Both the position numbers and the translations under genes were made by a program. From the NCBI GenBank assembly GCA_947471565.1, contig CANIVT010000016.1, forward strand, positions 1 to 51,203: 51,203 nt of DNA, given 5' to 3'. Below the pieces are notes generated by a model. It was not told the DNA's origin and did no database searches. It was given only the letters and a program-made list of their open reading frames with translations. This stretch comes from Spartobacteria bacterium (GTDB lineage: Bacteria; Verrucomicrobiota; Verrucomicrobiia; Chthoniobacterales; UBA6821). Numbering within the stretch: the first letter of the stretch is position 1; every line of letters starts with the position of its first letter. Below, piece after piece: positions 1 to 8,778 of this stretch.

Positions 1-9
1 CTGTTTTTC

Positions 10-840
10 ATGATCCTTTCCCTTCTTCCGATCGCCAGTGCCGAACTTGGTGCCGAGACCCCCGAGTTCCTGAGTCGCTCCTTTCTTCATTGGTTGACCA
101 ACTCCATCCTCGTCACCGCGATCGTGCTCGGTGTCATCGTCTGGATCGTCCGTTCCTGCACCCGCAGGATCGAGGTCATCCCCGGCATCGGTCAGAATTT
201 CCTGGAGGCCGTTGTGGAGGGATTTTACGGAGCTGTCGACGGGCTGCTCGGCCACAAGCTCGCCCAGAAGGCCTTCCCCCTGCTCGGTACGCTCTTCATC
301 TTTATCCTGATCTCGAATTGGTTCGGACTGCTCCCCGGTGTGGGATCGATCGGCTGGCACGAGGGTGAGAAGTTCGTTCCTCTTCTGCGTCCCGGAACCG
401 CTGACATGAACATGACGATTGCCATGGCGGCCGTCTCCATGGTCCTCTGGTTCATCTGGACCATGCAGGTGACCGGCCCGGTGGCCTTCATCAAGGAGAT
501 CTTCGGGGTCAAGGGTGGCATGACCGGTCCGATCCTCTTCCTGCTGGTTCCGCTCTTCCTCTTCGTCGGAGTTCTGGAGGTTGTCTCCATCCTCGTCCGA
601 CCAGTCTCTCTCTCCCTGCGTCTTTACGGCAACGTCTTCGCTGGTGAGAACATGCTGGCCACGATGATCAATATCGGTCACCTCTTCCACGCCCCCGACT
701 GGCTCTGCCAGGTGCTCAGTTGCATCGTTCCTGTCCCCTTCTATTTTCTCGAACTTCTGATCGGGTTCCTTCAGGCCATGGTTTTCACCCTGCTGGTGCT
801 CGTTTACCTCCAGCTCTCTACCAGCCACGAGGAACACTGA
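10..840 (+). CDS. atpB: F-type ATP synthase subunit a (Fo)
   Basis: Membrane subunit a of the Fo sector, which forms the ion half-channels against the c-ring. The 276-residue protein has five or six hydrophobic segments. It carries the family signature SLSLRLYGNVFAGE, in which Arg204 is the essential arginine facing the c-ring carboxylate. The C-terminus is a long amphipathic helix pair ending in STSHEEH. It is the first gene of an eight-gene operon in the order B-E-F-H-A-G-D-C; an atpI gene, if present, lies outside the window. The reading frame stays open to base 1, so a start upstream of the ATG at 10 cannot be excluded. Confidence 0.97.
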   Translation: MILSLLPIASAELGAETPEFLSRSFLHWLTNSILVTAIVLGVIVWIVRSCTRRIEVIPGIGQNFLEAVVEGFYGAVDGLLGHKLAQKAFPLLGTLFIFILISNWFGLLPGVGSIGWHEGEKFVPLLRPGTADMNMTIAMAAVSMVLWFIWTMQVTGPVAFIKEIFGVKGGMTGPILFLLVPLFLFVGVLEVVSILVRPVSLSLRLYGNVFAGENMLATMINIGHLFHAPDWLCQVLSCIVPVPFYFLELLIGFLQAMVFTLLVLVYLQLSTSHEEH

Positions 841-922
841 TTTCATCACTTTTGAACGCCGGGACCATGCAGGACGTGGACGGCGGCTCGAAAAACAACA
901 CCAACCCAACCATACCAAGCAT

Positions 923-1162
923 ATGATCACCACCATCCTCGCCGAGGCCGTCACTGCGGCCGGAGTCACCGGCAGCTTCACCCTCGGCGTCGCCGGCGCC
1001 GGATCCGCCATCGGCATCGGCCTCATCGGAGCCCGCATGGTCGAGGCCATTGGCCGCAATCCCGGCACCCTGCCCAAGGTTCTCATGATCGGCATTCTGA
1101 CGATCGCTCTGGCCGAGGCCATCGCGATCTTCGGTCTGATCTTCGCCTTCCAGGGCCGCTAA
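923..1162 (+). CDS. atpE: F-type ATP synthase subunit c (Fo ring)
   Basis: Proteolipid of the rotating c-ring, 79 residues, folded as a two-helix hairpin. Helix 1 holds the Gly-rich packing motif (GAGSAIGIGLIGAR), the polar loop holds RNP (45-47), and helix 2 holds the ion-binding Glu65 in LAEAIAI. At the positions that bind sodium in Na+-type rings, this protein has Ile32 in place of Gln and Ala66 in place of Ser. Proton coupling is therefore the likelier reading; this is inferred from family knowledge. The gene is followed by a strong hairpin before atpF, which may help set the higher expression that subunit c needs. Confidence 0.97.
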   Translation: MITTILAEAVTAAGVTGSFTLGVAGAGSAIGIGLIGARMVEAIGRNPGTLPKVLMIGILTIALAEAIAIFGLIFAFQGR

Positions 1163-1180
1163 GAGACCCTTCCTGCCGGA

Positions 1181-1208
1181 GGGCGCCTCCCGATAAGGGG
1201 AGGCGCCC
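1181..1208 (+). promoter_or_regulatory. Stable hairpin between atpE and atpF
   Basis: Bases 1181-1191 and 1198-1208 are perfectly complementary over 11 bp (gggcgcctccc), with a 6-base loop. No run of T follows, so it does not look like a simple intrinsic terminator. It lies 18 bases after the atpE stop and about 47 bases before atpF. Its position suggests transcript stabilisation of the c-subunit end, or partial attenuation of downstream genes; this role is inferred. Confidence 0.7.
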
Positions 1209-1255
1209 CGAGGCTTCCCTTTCCCGAGACCACGCACCAAGAGAATCACCCGCAG

Positions 1256-1759
1256 ATGTTCACCCAAATTTTCCAGCAGTTCGGAGTCGATTGGCCGCAT
1301 TTCATCGCCCAGTTGGTTCTCTTCCTCGTCGTATACTTCGTCCTCAGCAAGTATGCCTTCGGGCCGCTCCTGAAGATTCTGGACGAGCGCCGCAAGCGCA
1401 TCGAGGAATCGCAGCTCAATGCCGAGAAGATCAAGAAGCAGCTCGCCGAGGCGGAGCTCCGCTACCAGGAGATTCTTCGCAAGGCCAACGACGACGCGCA
1501 GGTGCTTCTCGAGGAATCCCGCAAGAACAACGAGGCCTTCTCCCAGCGCGAGATGGAGAAAGCCGTGAAGGAATCCGCCGCCATCGTTGAGCGCGCCCGT
1601 CACGAAATTGCCTCCGAGCGCAACCGCATGGTCGACGAGGTGAAGCGCGAGATGACCGGACTCATCATCAAGACCACCGCCAAGGTTGCCGGCAAGGTTC
1701 TCTCCGCCGAGGATCAGAAGCGCCTCTCCGAAGAGGCCGCCAAGGAACTCGCCGCCTGA
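1256..1759 (+). CDS. atpF: F-type ATP synthase subunit b (peripheral stalk)
   Basis: Subunit b, 167 residues. One N-terminal membrane helix (about residues 12-32, FIAQLVLFLVVYFVLSKYAF) is followed by a long charged helix rich in Glu, Lys and Ala that forms the dimeric stator stalk. The sequence FGPLLKILDERRKRIEE just after the membrane is typical of bacterial b subunits. Only one b gene is present, so a homodimer is expected rather than a b/b' pair. The start ATG at 1256 gives the expected length. Confidence 0.96.
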   Translation: MFTQIFQQFGVDWPHFIAQLVLFLVVYFVLSKYAFGPLLKILDERRKRIEESQLNAEKIKKQLAEAELRYQEILRKANDDAQVLLEESRKNNEAFSQREMEKAVKESAAIVERARHEIASERNRMVDEVKREMTGLIIKTTAKVAGKVLSAEDQKRLSEEAAKELAA

Positions 1760-1786
1760 TTTCCAACCAAGAAAACCCTTTCTCCC

Positions 1787-2173
1787 ATGCAGATCCCCAA
1801 GGAAGCCCGACGCAAGGCACGCGAACTCTTCGATGCCACCCTGGACGGGTCGGGTCGTCCCGACGCCGCGAGGACGCTTTCCGTTGCTGATCTGCTGGTG
1901 AAATCGGCCCCGCGCCACACTCTTCAGATCCTGAGGGAATTCACCCGTCTCGTGCGCCTCGAAAGCGCCAAGCACCATGCTGTCATCGAGAGTGCCGCGG
2001 CCATCGATGAGGGTGCCCGTGAGGCGATCGTCAAGTCCCTGCGCGCCCGCGATGGTGGCGAGGTGACCGTCGAGACAAAGGTCGATCCTTCCCTCATCGG
2101 AGGAGCCCGCATCCGCCTTGGCAGCGAGGTCTGGGACACCTCCGTCCGCTCGCGTCTCGCAACCCTTTCCTGA
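1787..2173 (+). CDS. atpH: F-type ATP synthase subunit delta, short form
   Basis: Delta (OSCP-like) subunit linking the stator to F1. The C-terminal half is canonical: [22 protein letters not shown] at about residues 98-119 matches the conserved segment that closes this family. The protein is only 128 residues against roughly 175-180 usually. Only 27 bases separate it from atpF, so no longer start is available. The deficit falls in the N-terminal helical domain that normally grips the alpha subunits. It is either a genuinely compact delta or a degraded N-terminus; the intact operon favours a functional short form. Confidence 0.88.
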   Translation: MQIPKEARRKARELFDATLDGSGRPDAARTLSVADLLVKSAPRHTLQILREFTRLVRLESAKHHAVIESAAAIDEGAREAIVKSLRARDGGEVTVETKVDPSLIGGARIRLGSEVWDTSVRSRLATLS

Positions 2174-2214
2174 ACCGAATCAACTATTTTTTCACCACTC
2201 ACCAACCACACACC

Positions 2215-3750
2215 ATGAGCAACCTCCTGCAAGAACTTGAAGCCAAGATCGACGGCCTCGCCAACTCCACCGTCACCAAGTCCAACGTCGGCACCGTCCG
2301 CGAGATCGGCGACGGCGTCGCCCGCATCGAGGGACTCGGCGGTGTCATGCTCAACGAGATGCTCGAGTTCCCGGGCGGTCTCTACGGTCTCGCCCTGAAC
2401 CTCGAGGAGACCGAAGTCGGCGCCATCATCCTCGGCGACTACACCACGATCTCCGAGGGTGACGAGGTGAAGACCACCGGCCGCCTTCTGCAGGTGCCCG
2501 TGGGCAAGGAGCTCCTCGGCCGCGTCGTCGACGCGCTGGGACAGCCTATCGACGGCAAGGGACCCGTTCAGGCCAAGGCCAACTATCCCGTCGAGAAGAT
2601 CGCTCCCGGCATCATCAAGCGCCGTTCGGTCAGCCAGCCCCTCTCCACCGGTATCATGTCTGTTGACGCGATGATTCCTATTGGCCGCGGCCAGCGTGAG
2701 CTCATCATCGGTGACCGCGCCACCGGCAAGACCACGATCGCCATCGACACGATCATCAACCAGGCCAACATCAACCGCGCCGCCGAGGCCGCTGGGGATC
2801 CCTCCTTCCGCCCTGTCTACAGCATCTACGTCGCCGTTGGTCAGAAGAACGCCAACATCGCCCGTGTCGTCGACACCCTCTCCCAGCACGATGCGCTGAA
2901 GTACACGATCATCGTCTCGGCTCCCGCTTCCGACAGCGCCACCAACCAGTACCTGGCCCCCTTCTCCGGCGCGGCCATGGGCGAGTGGTTCATGGACAAT
3001 GGGATGGACGCACTGATCGTGTTCGACGATCTCTCCAAGCACGCCGTGGCCTACCGCCAGGTTTCCCTGCTCCTCAAGCGCCCCTCCGGCCGCGAGGCAT
3101 ATCCCGGCGACGTTTTCTATCTCCATAGCCGCCTGCTCGAGCGTTCCGCCCGACTCAGCGAGAAGGCCGGAAATGGTTCGCTCACCGCGCTCCCGATCAT
3201 CGAGACCCAAGCCGGCGACGTCTCGGCCTACATCCCGACCAACGTGATCTCGATCACCGACGGCCAGATCTATCTCGAGACCGACCTTTTCTACCAGGGC
3301 ATCCGCCCAGCCATCTCGGTGGGTCTCTCCGTCTCACGCGTGGGTTCCGCAGCCCAGATCAAGGCCGTGAAGCAGGTCGCCGGCAAGATCAAGGGTGACC
3401 TCGCCCAGTTCCGTGAACTGGCAGCCTTCGCTCAGTTCGGCAGCGATCTCGATGCCCGCACCAAGGCCCAACTCGACCGCGGTCAGCGCATCGTGGAGCT
3501 CTTCAAACAGCAGCAGTACAATCCGCAGCCTGTGGAGCTTCAGGTCGCCGTCCTTTGGACGATGCAGAAGGGATACTTTGATGCGATTGCTGTCGACCGC
3601 GTGAAGGATTTCCAGAAGCAGCTCACCGAGTTCTTCACGACCCGCAAGGATTCGATCCTCTCCGCCATCCTCAAGAAGGGTGCCGTTGACGCCGAGATCG
3701 AGAAGGATCTCACCGCCGCGGTGGAGGAGTTCAAGGTTCTCTTCCGCTAA
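2215..3750 (+). CDS. atpA: F-type ATP synthase subunit alpha (F1)
   Basis: Non-catalytic nucleotide-binding subunit of F1, 511 residues, normal length. The Walker A segment GDRATGKT lies at residues 166-173. Further hallmarks are [15 protein letters not shown] in the N-terminal barrel, the [14 protein letters not shown] segment, and [18 protein letters not shown], which contains the arginine finger region. The start ATG at 2215 begins [12 protein letters not shown]. It follows atpH by 41 bases and precedes atpG by 42. Confidence 0.98.
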   Translation: MSNLLQELEAKIDGLANSTVTKSNVGTVREIGDGVARIEGLGGVMLNEMLEFPGGLYGLALNLEETEVGAIILGDYTTISEGDEVKTTGRLLQVPVGKELLGRVVDALGQPIDGKGPVQAKANYPVEKIAPGIIKRRSVSQPLSTGIMSVDAMIPIGRGQRELIIGDRATGKTTIAIDTIINQANINRAAEAAGDPSFRPVYSIYVAVGQKNANIARVVDTLSQHDALKYTIIVSAPASDSATNQYLAPFSGAAMGEWFMDNGMDALIVFDDLSKHAVAYRQVSLLLKRPSGREAYPGDVFYLHSRLLERSARLSEKAGNGSLTALPIIETQAGDVSAYIPTNVISITDGQIYLETDLFYQGIRPAISVGLSVSRVGSAAQIKAVKQVAGKIKGDLAQFRELAAFAQFGSDLDARTKAQLDRGQRIVELFKQQQYNPQPVELQVAVLWTMQKGYFDAIAVDRVKDFQKQLTEFFTTRKDSILSAILKKGAVDAEIEKDLTAAVEEFKVLFR

Positions 3751-3792
3751 TTTTAAGCCAAGAAACCCGACTTTCCCGAAACCGAGCCCTCC

Positions 3793-4647
3793 ATGGCCAA
3801 CCTCAGAGACATCCGCCGACGCATCAAGTCGGTGAAGAACACCGCCCAGATCACCAAGGCGATGCAGATGGTCGCCGCTGCCAAGATGAGGAAGGCGCAG
3901 CAGGCCGCGCTCGCCGGACATCCCTATTCGCAGGTTCTGGATCGCGTGCTGGTATCGCTCCGTGATCATGTGAGCGAGGGAGCCCATCCACTGCTCGAGT
4001 CGCGTCCCGTGAAAAAGAGCCTCGTCCTGCTCGTCACCACGGACAAGGGTCTCTGCGGCGCGCTTAATACAAACATCCTCCGCGAGGCCGCTACCCTCGA
4101 TCAGGCCTCCACCGTGTTCGTCTCCAGTGGCAAGAAGGGAGCCTCCTTCCTGGCCCGCACTGGGCGGAAGATGATCGCCGACTTCGCGCTACCCGACAGC
4201 CCGACCTTTTTGCAGACCAAGGCGATCTCAAAGTTCTGCCTTGAGAAGTTCCTCTCCGGTGAGGTCGATAGCGTCTCGGTGCTCTATCCGAAGTTCGTCA
4301 ATACCCTGACCCAGAAGCCGCTCCTCGTTCCCATGCTCCCCATCTCCTCGGAGGCGGCCCAGGGCAAGGGAGAACATGTTGAGGGAGGCGCCCAGTACCT
4401 CTTCGAACCCGACGCCGACGGTGTCCTCGACGCGGTGCTTCCTTACTATTTCCACTTCTCCGTCTTCCAGATGATCCTCGACGCGAGGGCCTCGGAGCAG
4501 AGTGCCCGCATGGTCGCGATGAAGAGCGCCACCGACAATGCCAAGGGCCTCGTGAAGGACCTCACGCTGGAATACAACAAGGCCCGCCAGGCCGCCATCA
4601 CCACCGAACTCCTCGAGATCACCACCGCCCAGATGGCGTTGGCCTAA
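3793..4647 (+). CDS. atpG: F-type ATP synthase subunit gamma (central stalk)
   Basis: Rotor subunit gamma, 284 residues. The N-terminal coiled-coil helix begins NLRDIRRRIKSVKNTAQIT and continues KAMQMVAAAKMRKAQ. The C-terminal helix (KSATDNAKGLVKDLTLEYNK, then ARQAAITTELLEI) supplies the other half of the shaft. The central Rossmann-like domain includes LVTTDKGLCGALNTNI. Length and both helices are complete. Confidence 0.97.
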   Translation: MANLRDIRRRIKSVKNTAQITKAMQMVAAAKMRKAQQAALAGHPYSQVLDRVLVSLRDHVSEGAHPLLESRPVKKSLVLLVTTDKGLCGALNTNILREAATLDQASTVFVSSGKKGASFLARTGRKMIADFALPDSPTFLQTKAISKFCLEKFLSGEVDSVSVLYPKFVNTLTQKPLLVPMLPISSEAAQGKGEHVEGGAQYLFEPDADGVLDAVLPYYFHFSVFQMILDARASEQSARMVAMKSATDNAKGLVKDLTLEYNKARQAAITTELLEITTAQMALA

Positions 4648-6159
<1,512 letters not shown>

Positions 6160-6161
6160 TC

Positions 6162-6575
6162 ATGGCCCTCCTGAACCTCGAGATCGTCACCCCCGAGAAG
6201 CGGGCCTACTCCGGTAGTGCCCGCATGGTGGTCGTGCCGGGAGCCGAGGGTGAACTCGGAATCCTGCCCGATCACATGCCGCTCATGACCCAGATTCTCC
6301 CCGGGGAAGTTCAGGTCACCACGGAGTCGGGCGAGGAACTCTTCCTGGCTGTCGGCGAAGGATTCGTCGAGGTCTGTCCGGACCGGGTCTCCGTCCTCAC
6401 AGACATGGCGATCGAGGAGGTTGAGATCGACGAGAAGGCGGCGGAGGAAGCTGTGGCCCGTGCAGAGCGCGAACTCAGGGATCAGGCGTTGGGCGGCGAA
6501 GAACTTGCCACCGTGCAGGGTTCACTCCTTAAATCGCTTGCCCAGTTGAAGGTCAAGCGTCGCAGCCGTCACTGA
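6162..6575 (+). CDS. atpC: F-type ATP synthase subunit epsilon
   Basis: Epsilon subunit, 137 residues. The N-terminal beta-sandwich is clear (LNLEIVTPEKRAYSGSAR, then GAEGELGILPDHMPL). A C-terminal helical hairpin (EKAAEEAVARAERELRDQ) can regulate rotation. It is the last gene of the ATP synthase operon, starting two bases after atpD. The following Fe-S gene begins four bases after its stop, so that gene may be co-transcribed. Confidence 0.96.
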   Translation: MALLNLEIVTPEKRAYSGSARMVVVPGAEGELGILPDHMPLMTQILPGEVQVTTESGEELFLAVGEGFVEVCPDRVSVLTDMAIEEVEIDEKAAEEAVARAERELRDQALGGEELATVQGSLLKSLAQLKVKRRSRH

Positions 6576-6579
6576 TCTC

Positions 6580-7227
6580 GTGCGGGGAGACCTTTTCCCC
6601 GCGGAATCACCGGATTCTCCCCGGACTTCCCGGGAGTTGCTTGGTCGGTGCCTGGAGAGCGGCCGTTTGCGGATTGGTGAGGTCCTGCTAGGCACGGATT
6701 TCACGTTACGTCACCTCTCCGACGAGGGCTGCGATGTTCTCGAAACCCATTGGGATCCCCATGCGGCCCGCCTGATCGCGAGATTCGATGCGCAGGGGGA
6801 TTTCCGTTCGCTCAAAAGCGCTCCCGATCTGAAACGGGGCTGGTTGCTGGAGGCCGGGTCCTTGGAGGGAATGGAACTGGCCCTCGAGTTCTTTTATCCG
6901 GCAGCGCTTGGACTATTGCTCTCATGGCTGCGAGGATCGCTCCGTCCGAATCCGCTTCGCGAAACGCTGGATCGGCAGAGCGGGATGTACCGCATCACCC
7001 AACTTCTTCGTGATGATCAGGCGCTGGATCTGATCGGATGCCGATGCGGCGAGGGTTGCCTCAGGACTGTCTTGTGGGATCTCTCGTCCGGGAACGTCGT
7101 GACCTCGCTGCCTGTTGAGAGAAGAACGCTCGATGATTTCCCGCCCGACAGGATTCCACTGCTTTGCCGTGAGGCCTGCAATCTTCTCATTGCTGCTGCC
7201 CGTCCCATTGCCAATGGGAACCGCTGA
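6580..7227 (+). CDS. Putative DR2241-like 4Fe-4S cluster protein
   Basis: A 215-residue soluble protein starting with GTG four bases after atpC. The C-terminal half contains RQSGMYRI and then a cysteine cluster CRCGEGC (about residues 152-158), with a second pair CREAC near residue 195. This resembles my recollection of the C-terminal iron-sulfur domain of the Deinococcus DR2241 group, where such cysteines bind a 4Fe-4S cluster. The residues around DALEPHWD/ETHWDPHAARL in the N-terminal half have no known role to me. The biochemical function is unknown. The stop codon and last residues (PIANGNR) lie inside the left terminal repeat of a palindromic element, so the original C-terminus may have been altered. 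Confidence 0.6.
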   Translation: MRGDLFPAESPDSPRTSRELLGRCLESGRLRIGEVLLGTDFTLRHLSDEGCDVLETHWDPHAARLIARFDAQGDFRSLKSAPDLKRGWLLEAGSLEGMELALEFFYPAALGLLLSWLRGSLRPNPLRETLDRQSGMYRITQLLRDDQALDLIGCRCGEGCLRTVLWDLSSGNVVTSLPVERRTLDDFPPDRIPLLCREACNLLIAAARPIANGNR

Positions 7228-7492
7228 ATAAATCCCATGATGGCCGCTGAAGAACAGTTGCTGATTTTTGAAGGCGCGAGCGCTGGGCGATACCCGCAGT
7301 GGTCTCGCCCTAGCGAGCAACGCCGCAAAAATCGACAACTGGCTTCAGCCCATAGGGTTGCGGAGATAACAGGCCGGGGGCTGTGTTGGCTTGGCACTTA
7401 CAGCCCGTTGCAGGGATGCTCGTGCCAAGCCGTCTTGCCCGCGGCCCATTCTTTCTGCAACGGCCTCTATGCGATTTATTCAGCGGTTCCCA
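7215..7492. mobile_element. MITE-like palindromic element with 20-bp terminal inverted repeats
   Basis: Bases 7215-7234 (tgggaaccgctgaataaatc) and 7473-7492 are perfect reverse complements. Between them lie further pairings. Arms 7247-7276 and 7321-7348 match with few mismatches and enclose an inner stem (7281-7290 with 7305-7315). A separate perfect 10-bp hairpin is formed by 7388-7397 and 7422-7431. There is no plausible transposase and no obvious target duplication. It fills almost the whole gap between two genes. A non-autonomous transposon or a large REP-type repeat is the best explanation; a structured RNA is the alternative. Confidence 0.65.
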
Positions 7493-7501
7493 AAGGGAAC
7501 C
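7485..7501. repeat. Perfect 7-bp hairpin at the edge of the palindromic element
   Basis: ggttccc (7485-7491) and gggaacc (7495-7501) pair perfectly around aaa. It overlaps the right terminal repeat. A similar small palindrome (cccattg/caatggg, 7204-7218) overlaps the left one. It could act as a weak terminator, but no T-run follows. Confidence 0.5.
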
Positions 7502-7527
7502 TCCCCAAGGATGATTAGGGTCCGCTA

Positions 7528-8760
7528 ATGCCCTTTCCCGACGCTACCCGACTCTACCGCGCACGCCATCTCGTCACGATGGCCACCCCGTCGATTGAGG
7601 ACGGGGGTATCGCGGTTCGTGACGGGGAGATCCTGGCTACGGGTCCGTGGGAGCAGATCCGGCGAGAGCATCCCGGCGCCTCTTGCGAGGATCTTGGCGA
7701 GATGATCCTGCTGCCGGGCCTGATCAATGCCCATTGCCATCTCGACTACACGATGATGAGGGGGGCAATGTTTGAGCGAGGCGGTTTTACCGAGTGGATC
7801 AAGCGACTGAACTCGATCAGGCGCTCGCTTGACCCCAAGGACTATCTCGACGCCATCGCGATGGGGTTGTCGGAGCTTAAGCGCTGGGGCTGCACGACGG
7901 TCTTCAACATCGAGTCGTTCCCCGAGGTCATCCCGTTTCTGCCCGAGTCGCCCATCCGCGTCTGGTGGTTCCTCGAGGTCATGGATATCCGCAGTCGTCT
8001 GGAGTCATTCGAGGCGCTTGCCGGAGCGATCGATTTTCTGGAGCGTGCCGGTGCAGGAGCAGGGGGCTTGGGCATTTCCCCTCATGCGCCGTACACTGTC
8101 TCCGGGGATCTCTTCGAACTTTCGTCTGTTTTTGCGGAAAGGCACCATCTGCCGCTTTGCACCCATCTTTCGGAATCGGCCGAGGAGATGGCGATGTTCC
8201 GCGAGGGATCGGGTGTGATGCATGAGTTTCTATCAACCCTCGGACGTCCTATGGAGGACTGCACGGGCAGGACCCCTGTGGAGTTGGTCATCGGCGGAGG
8301 GCTAGTTCCGGAGGGAACCCTGCTTGTGCACATGAATGAACTGACGGATGAGGACAAGACGTTGCTGGCCTCCCGGTCCGGCCGTTATCCCGTCATCCAT
8401 TGTCCGAGGACCCATGCTTTTTTCGGGCGTAAACCGTTCGATCTGGAGTTTTTCCAAAATAGCGGCATCCCGGTATTGCTTGGCACTGATAGCCTGGCAA
8501 GCAACAGGGATCTGGACATGTTTTCCGAGATGCGTGCCATGCAGGAGGCTTTTCCCGGTCTCGATCCGGAGGAAATCCTCGCGATGGTCACCCTCCGACC
8601 TGCCGCCGCAATCGGTCGTGCAGGCAGAATCGGGGAACTCTCGCCCGGGGCGCTCGCCGATTTCATTGCGATTCCGGATCCGGGAGGGGAGGGGAGAGTT
8701 GCCGAGAGGATTCTCGCCAACAGGACTCTCCCGAAGGTATGGGTGGGCGGAGTTTCCTAA
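7528..8760 (+). CDS. Amidohydrolase-superfamily deaminase/hydrolase (SsnA/MtaD-like)
   Basis: A 410-residue cytosolic metal-dependent hydrolase. The metal-site signature HCH lies at residues 69-71 in LPGLINAHCHLDY. It is followed by SPHAPYTVS (His186), THLSES (His213), HCPRTHAFF (His291) and GTDSLASN (Asp321). These motifs are typical of the branch of the superfamily that deaminates adenine or guanine derivatives and of chlorohydrolases (MtaD, SsnA, TrzN relatives). The C-terminus (LRPAAAIGRAGRIGELSPG) completes the composite beta domain. The substrate cannot be assigned; neighbours give no help. The ATG at 7528 lies just after the palindromic element. Confidence 0.85.
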   Translation: MPFPDATRLYRARHLVTMATPSIEDGGIAVRDGEILATGPWEQIRREHPGASCEDLGEMILLPGLINAHCHLDYTMMRGAMFERGGFTEWIKRLNSIRRSLDPKDYLDAIAMGLSELKRWGCTTVFNIESFPEVIPFLPESPIRVWWFLEVMDIRSRLESFEALAGAIDFLERAGAGAGGLGISPHAPYTVSGDLFELSSVFAERHHLPLCTHLSESAEEMAMFREGSGVMHEFLSTLGRPMEDCTGRTPVELVIGGGLVPEGTLLVHMNELTDEDKTLLASRSGRYPVIHCPRTHAFFGRKPFDLEFFQNSGIPVLLGTDSLASNRDLDMFSEMRAMQEAFPGLDPEEILAMVTLRPAAAIGRAGRIGELSPGALADFIAIPDPGGEGRVAERILANRTLPKVWVGGVS

Positions 8761-8778
8761 AACTTTTTCCGATACGTC

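Noticed and set aside
818-3210. Long minus-strand open frames opposite the atp genes
   Set aside because: They mirror conserved atp coding sequence in G+C-rich DNA and encode Gly/Leu/Asp-rich strings without domain features.
7237-7518. 93-codon open frame after the Fe-S gene
   Set aside because: It lies almost wholly inside the palindromic element, its protein has no recognisable pattern, and the hairpins explain the sequence better.
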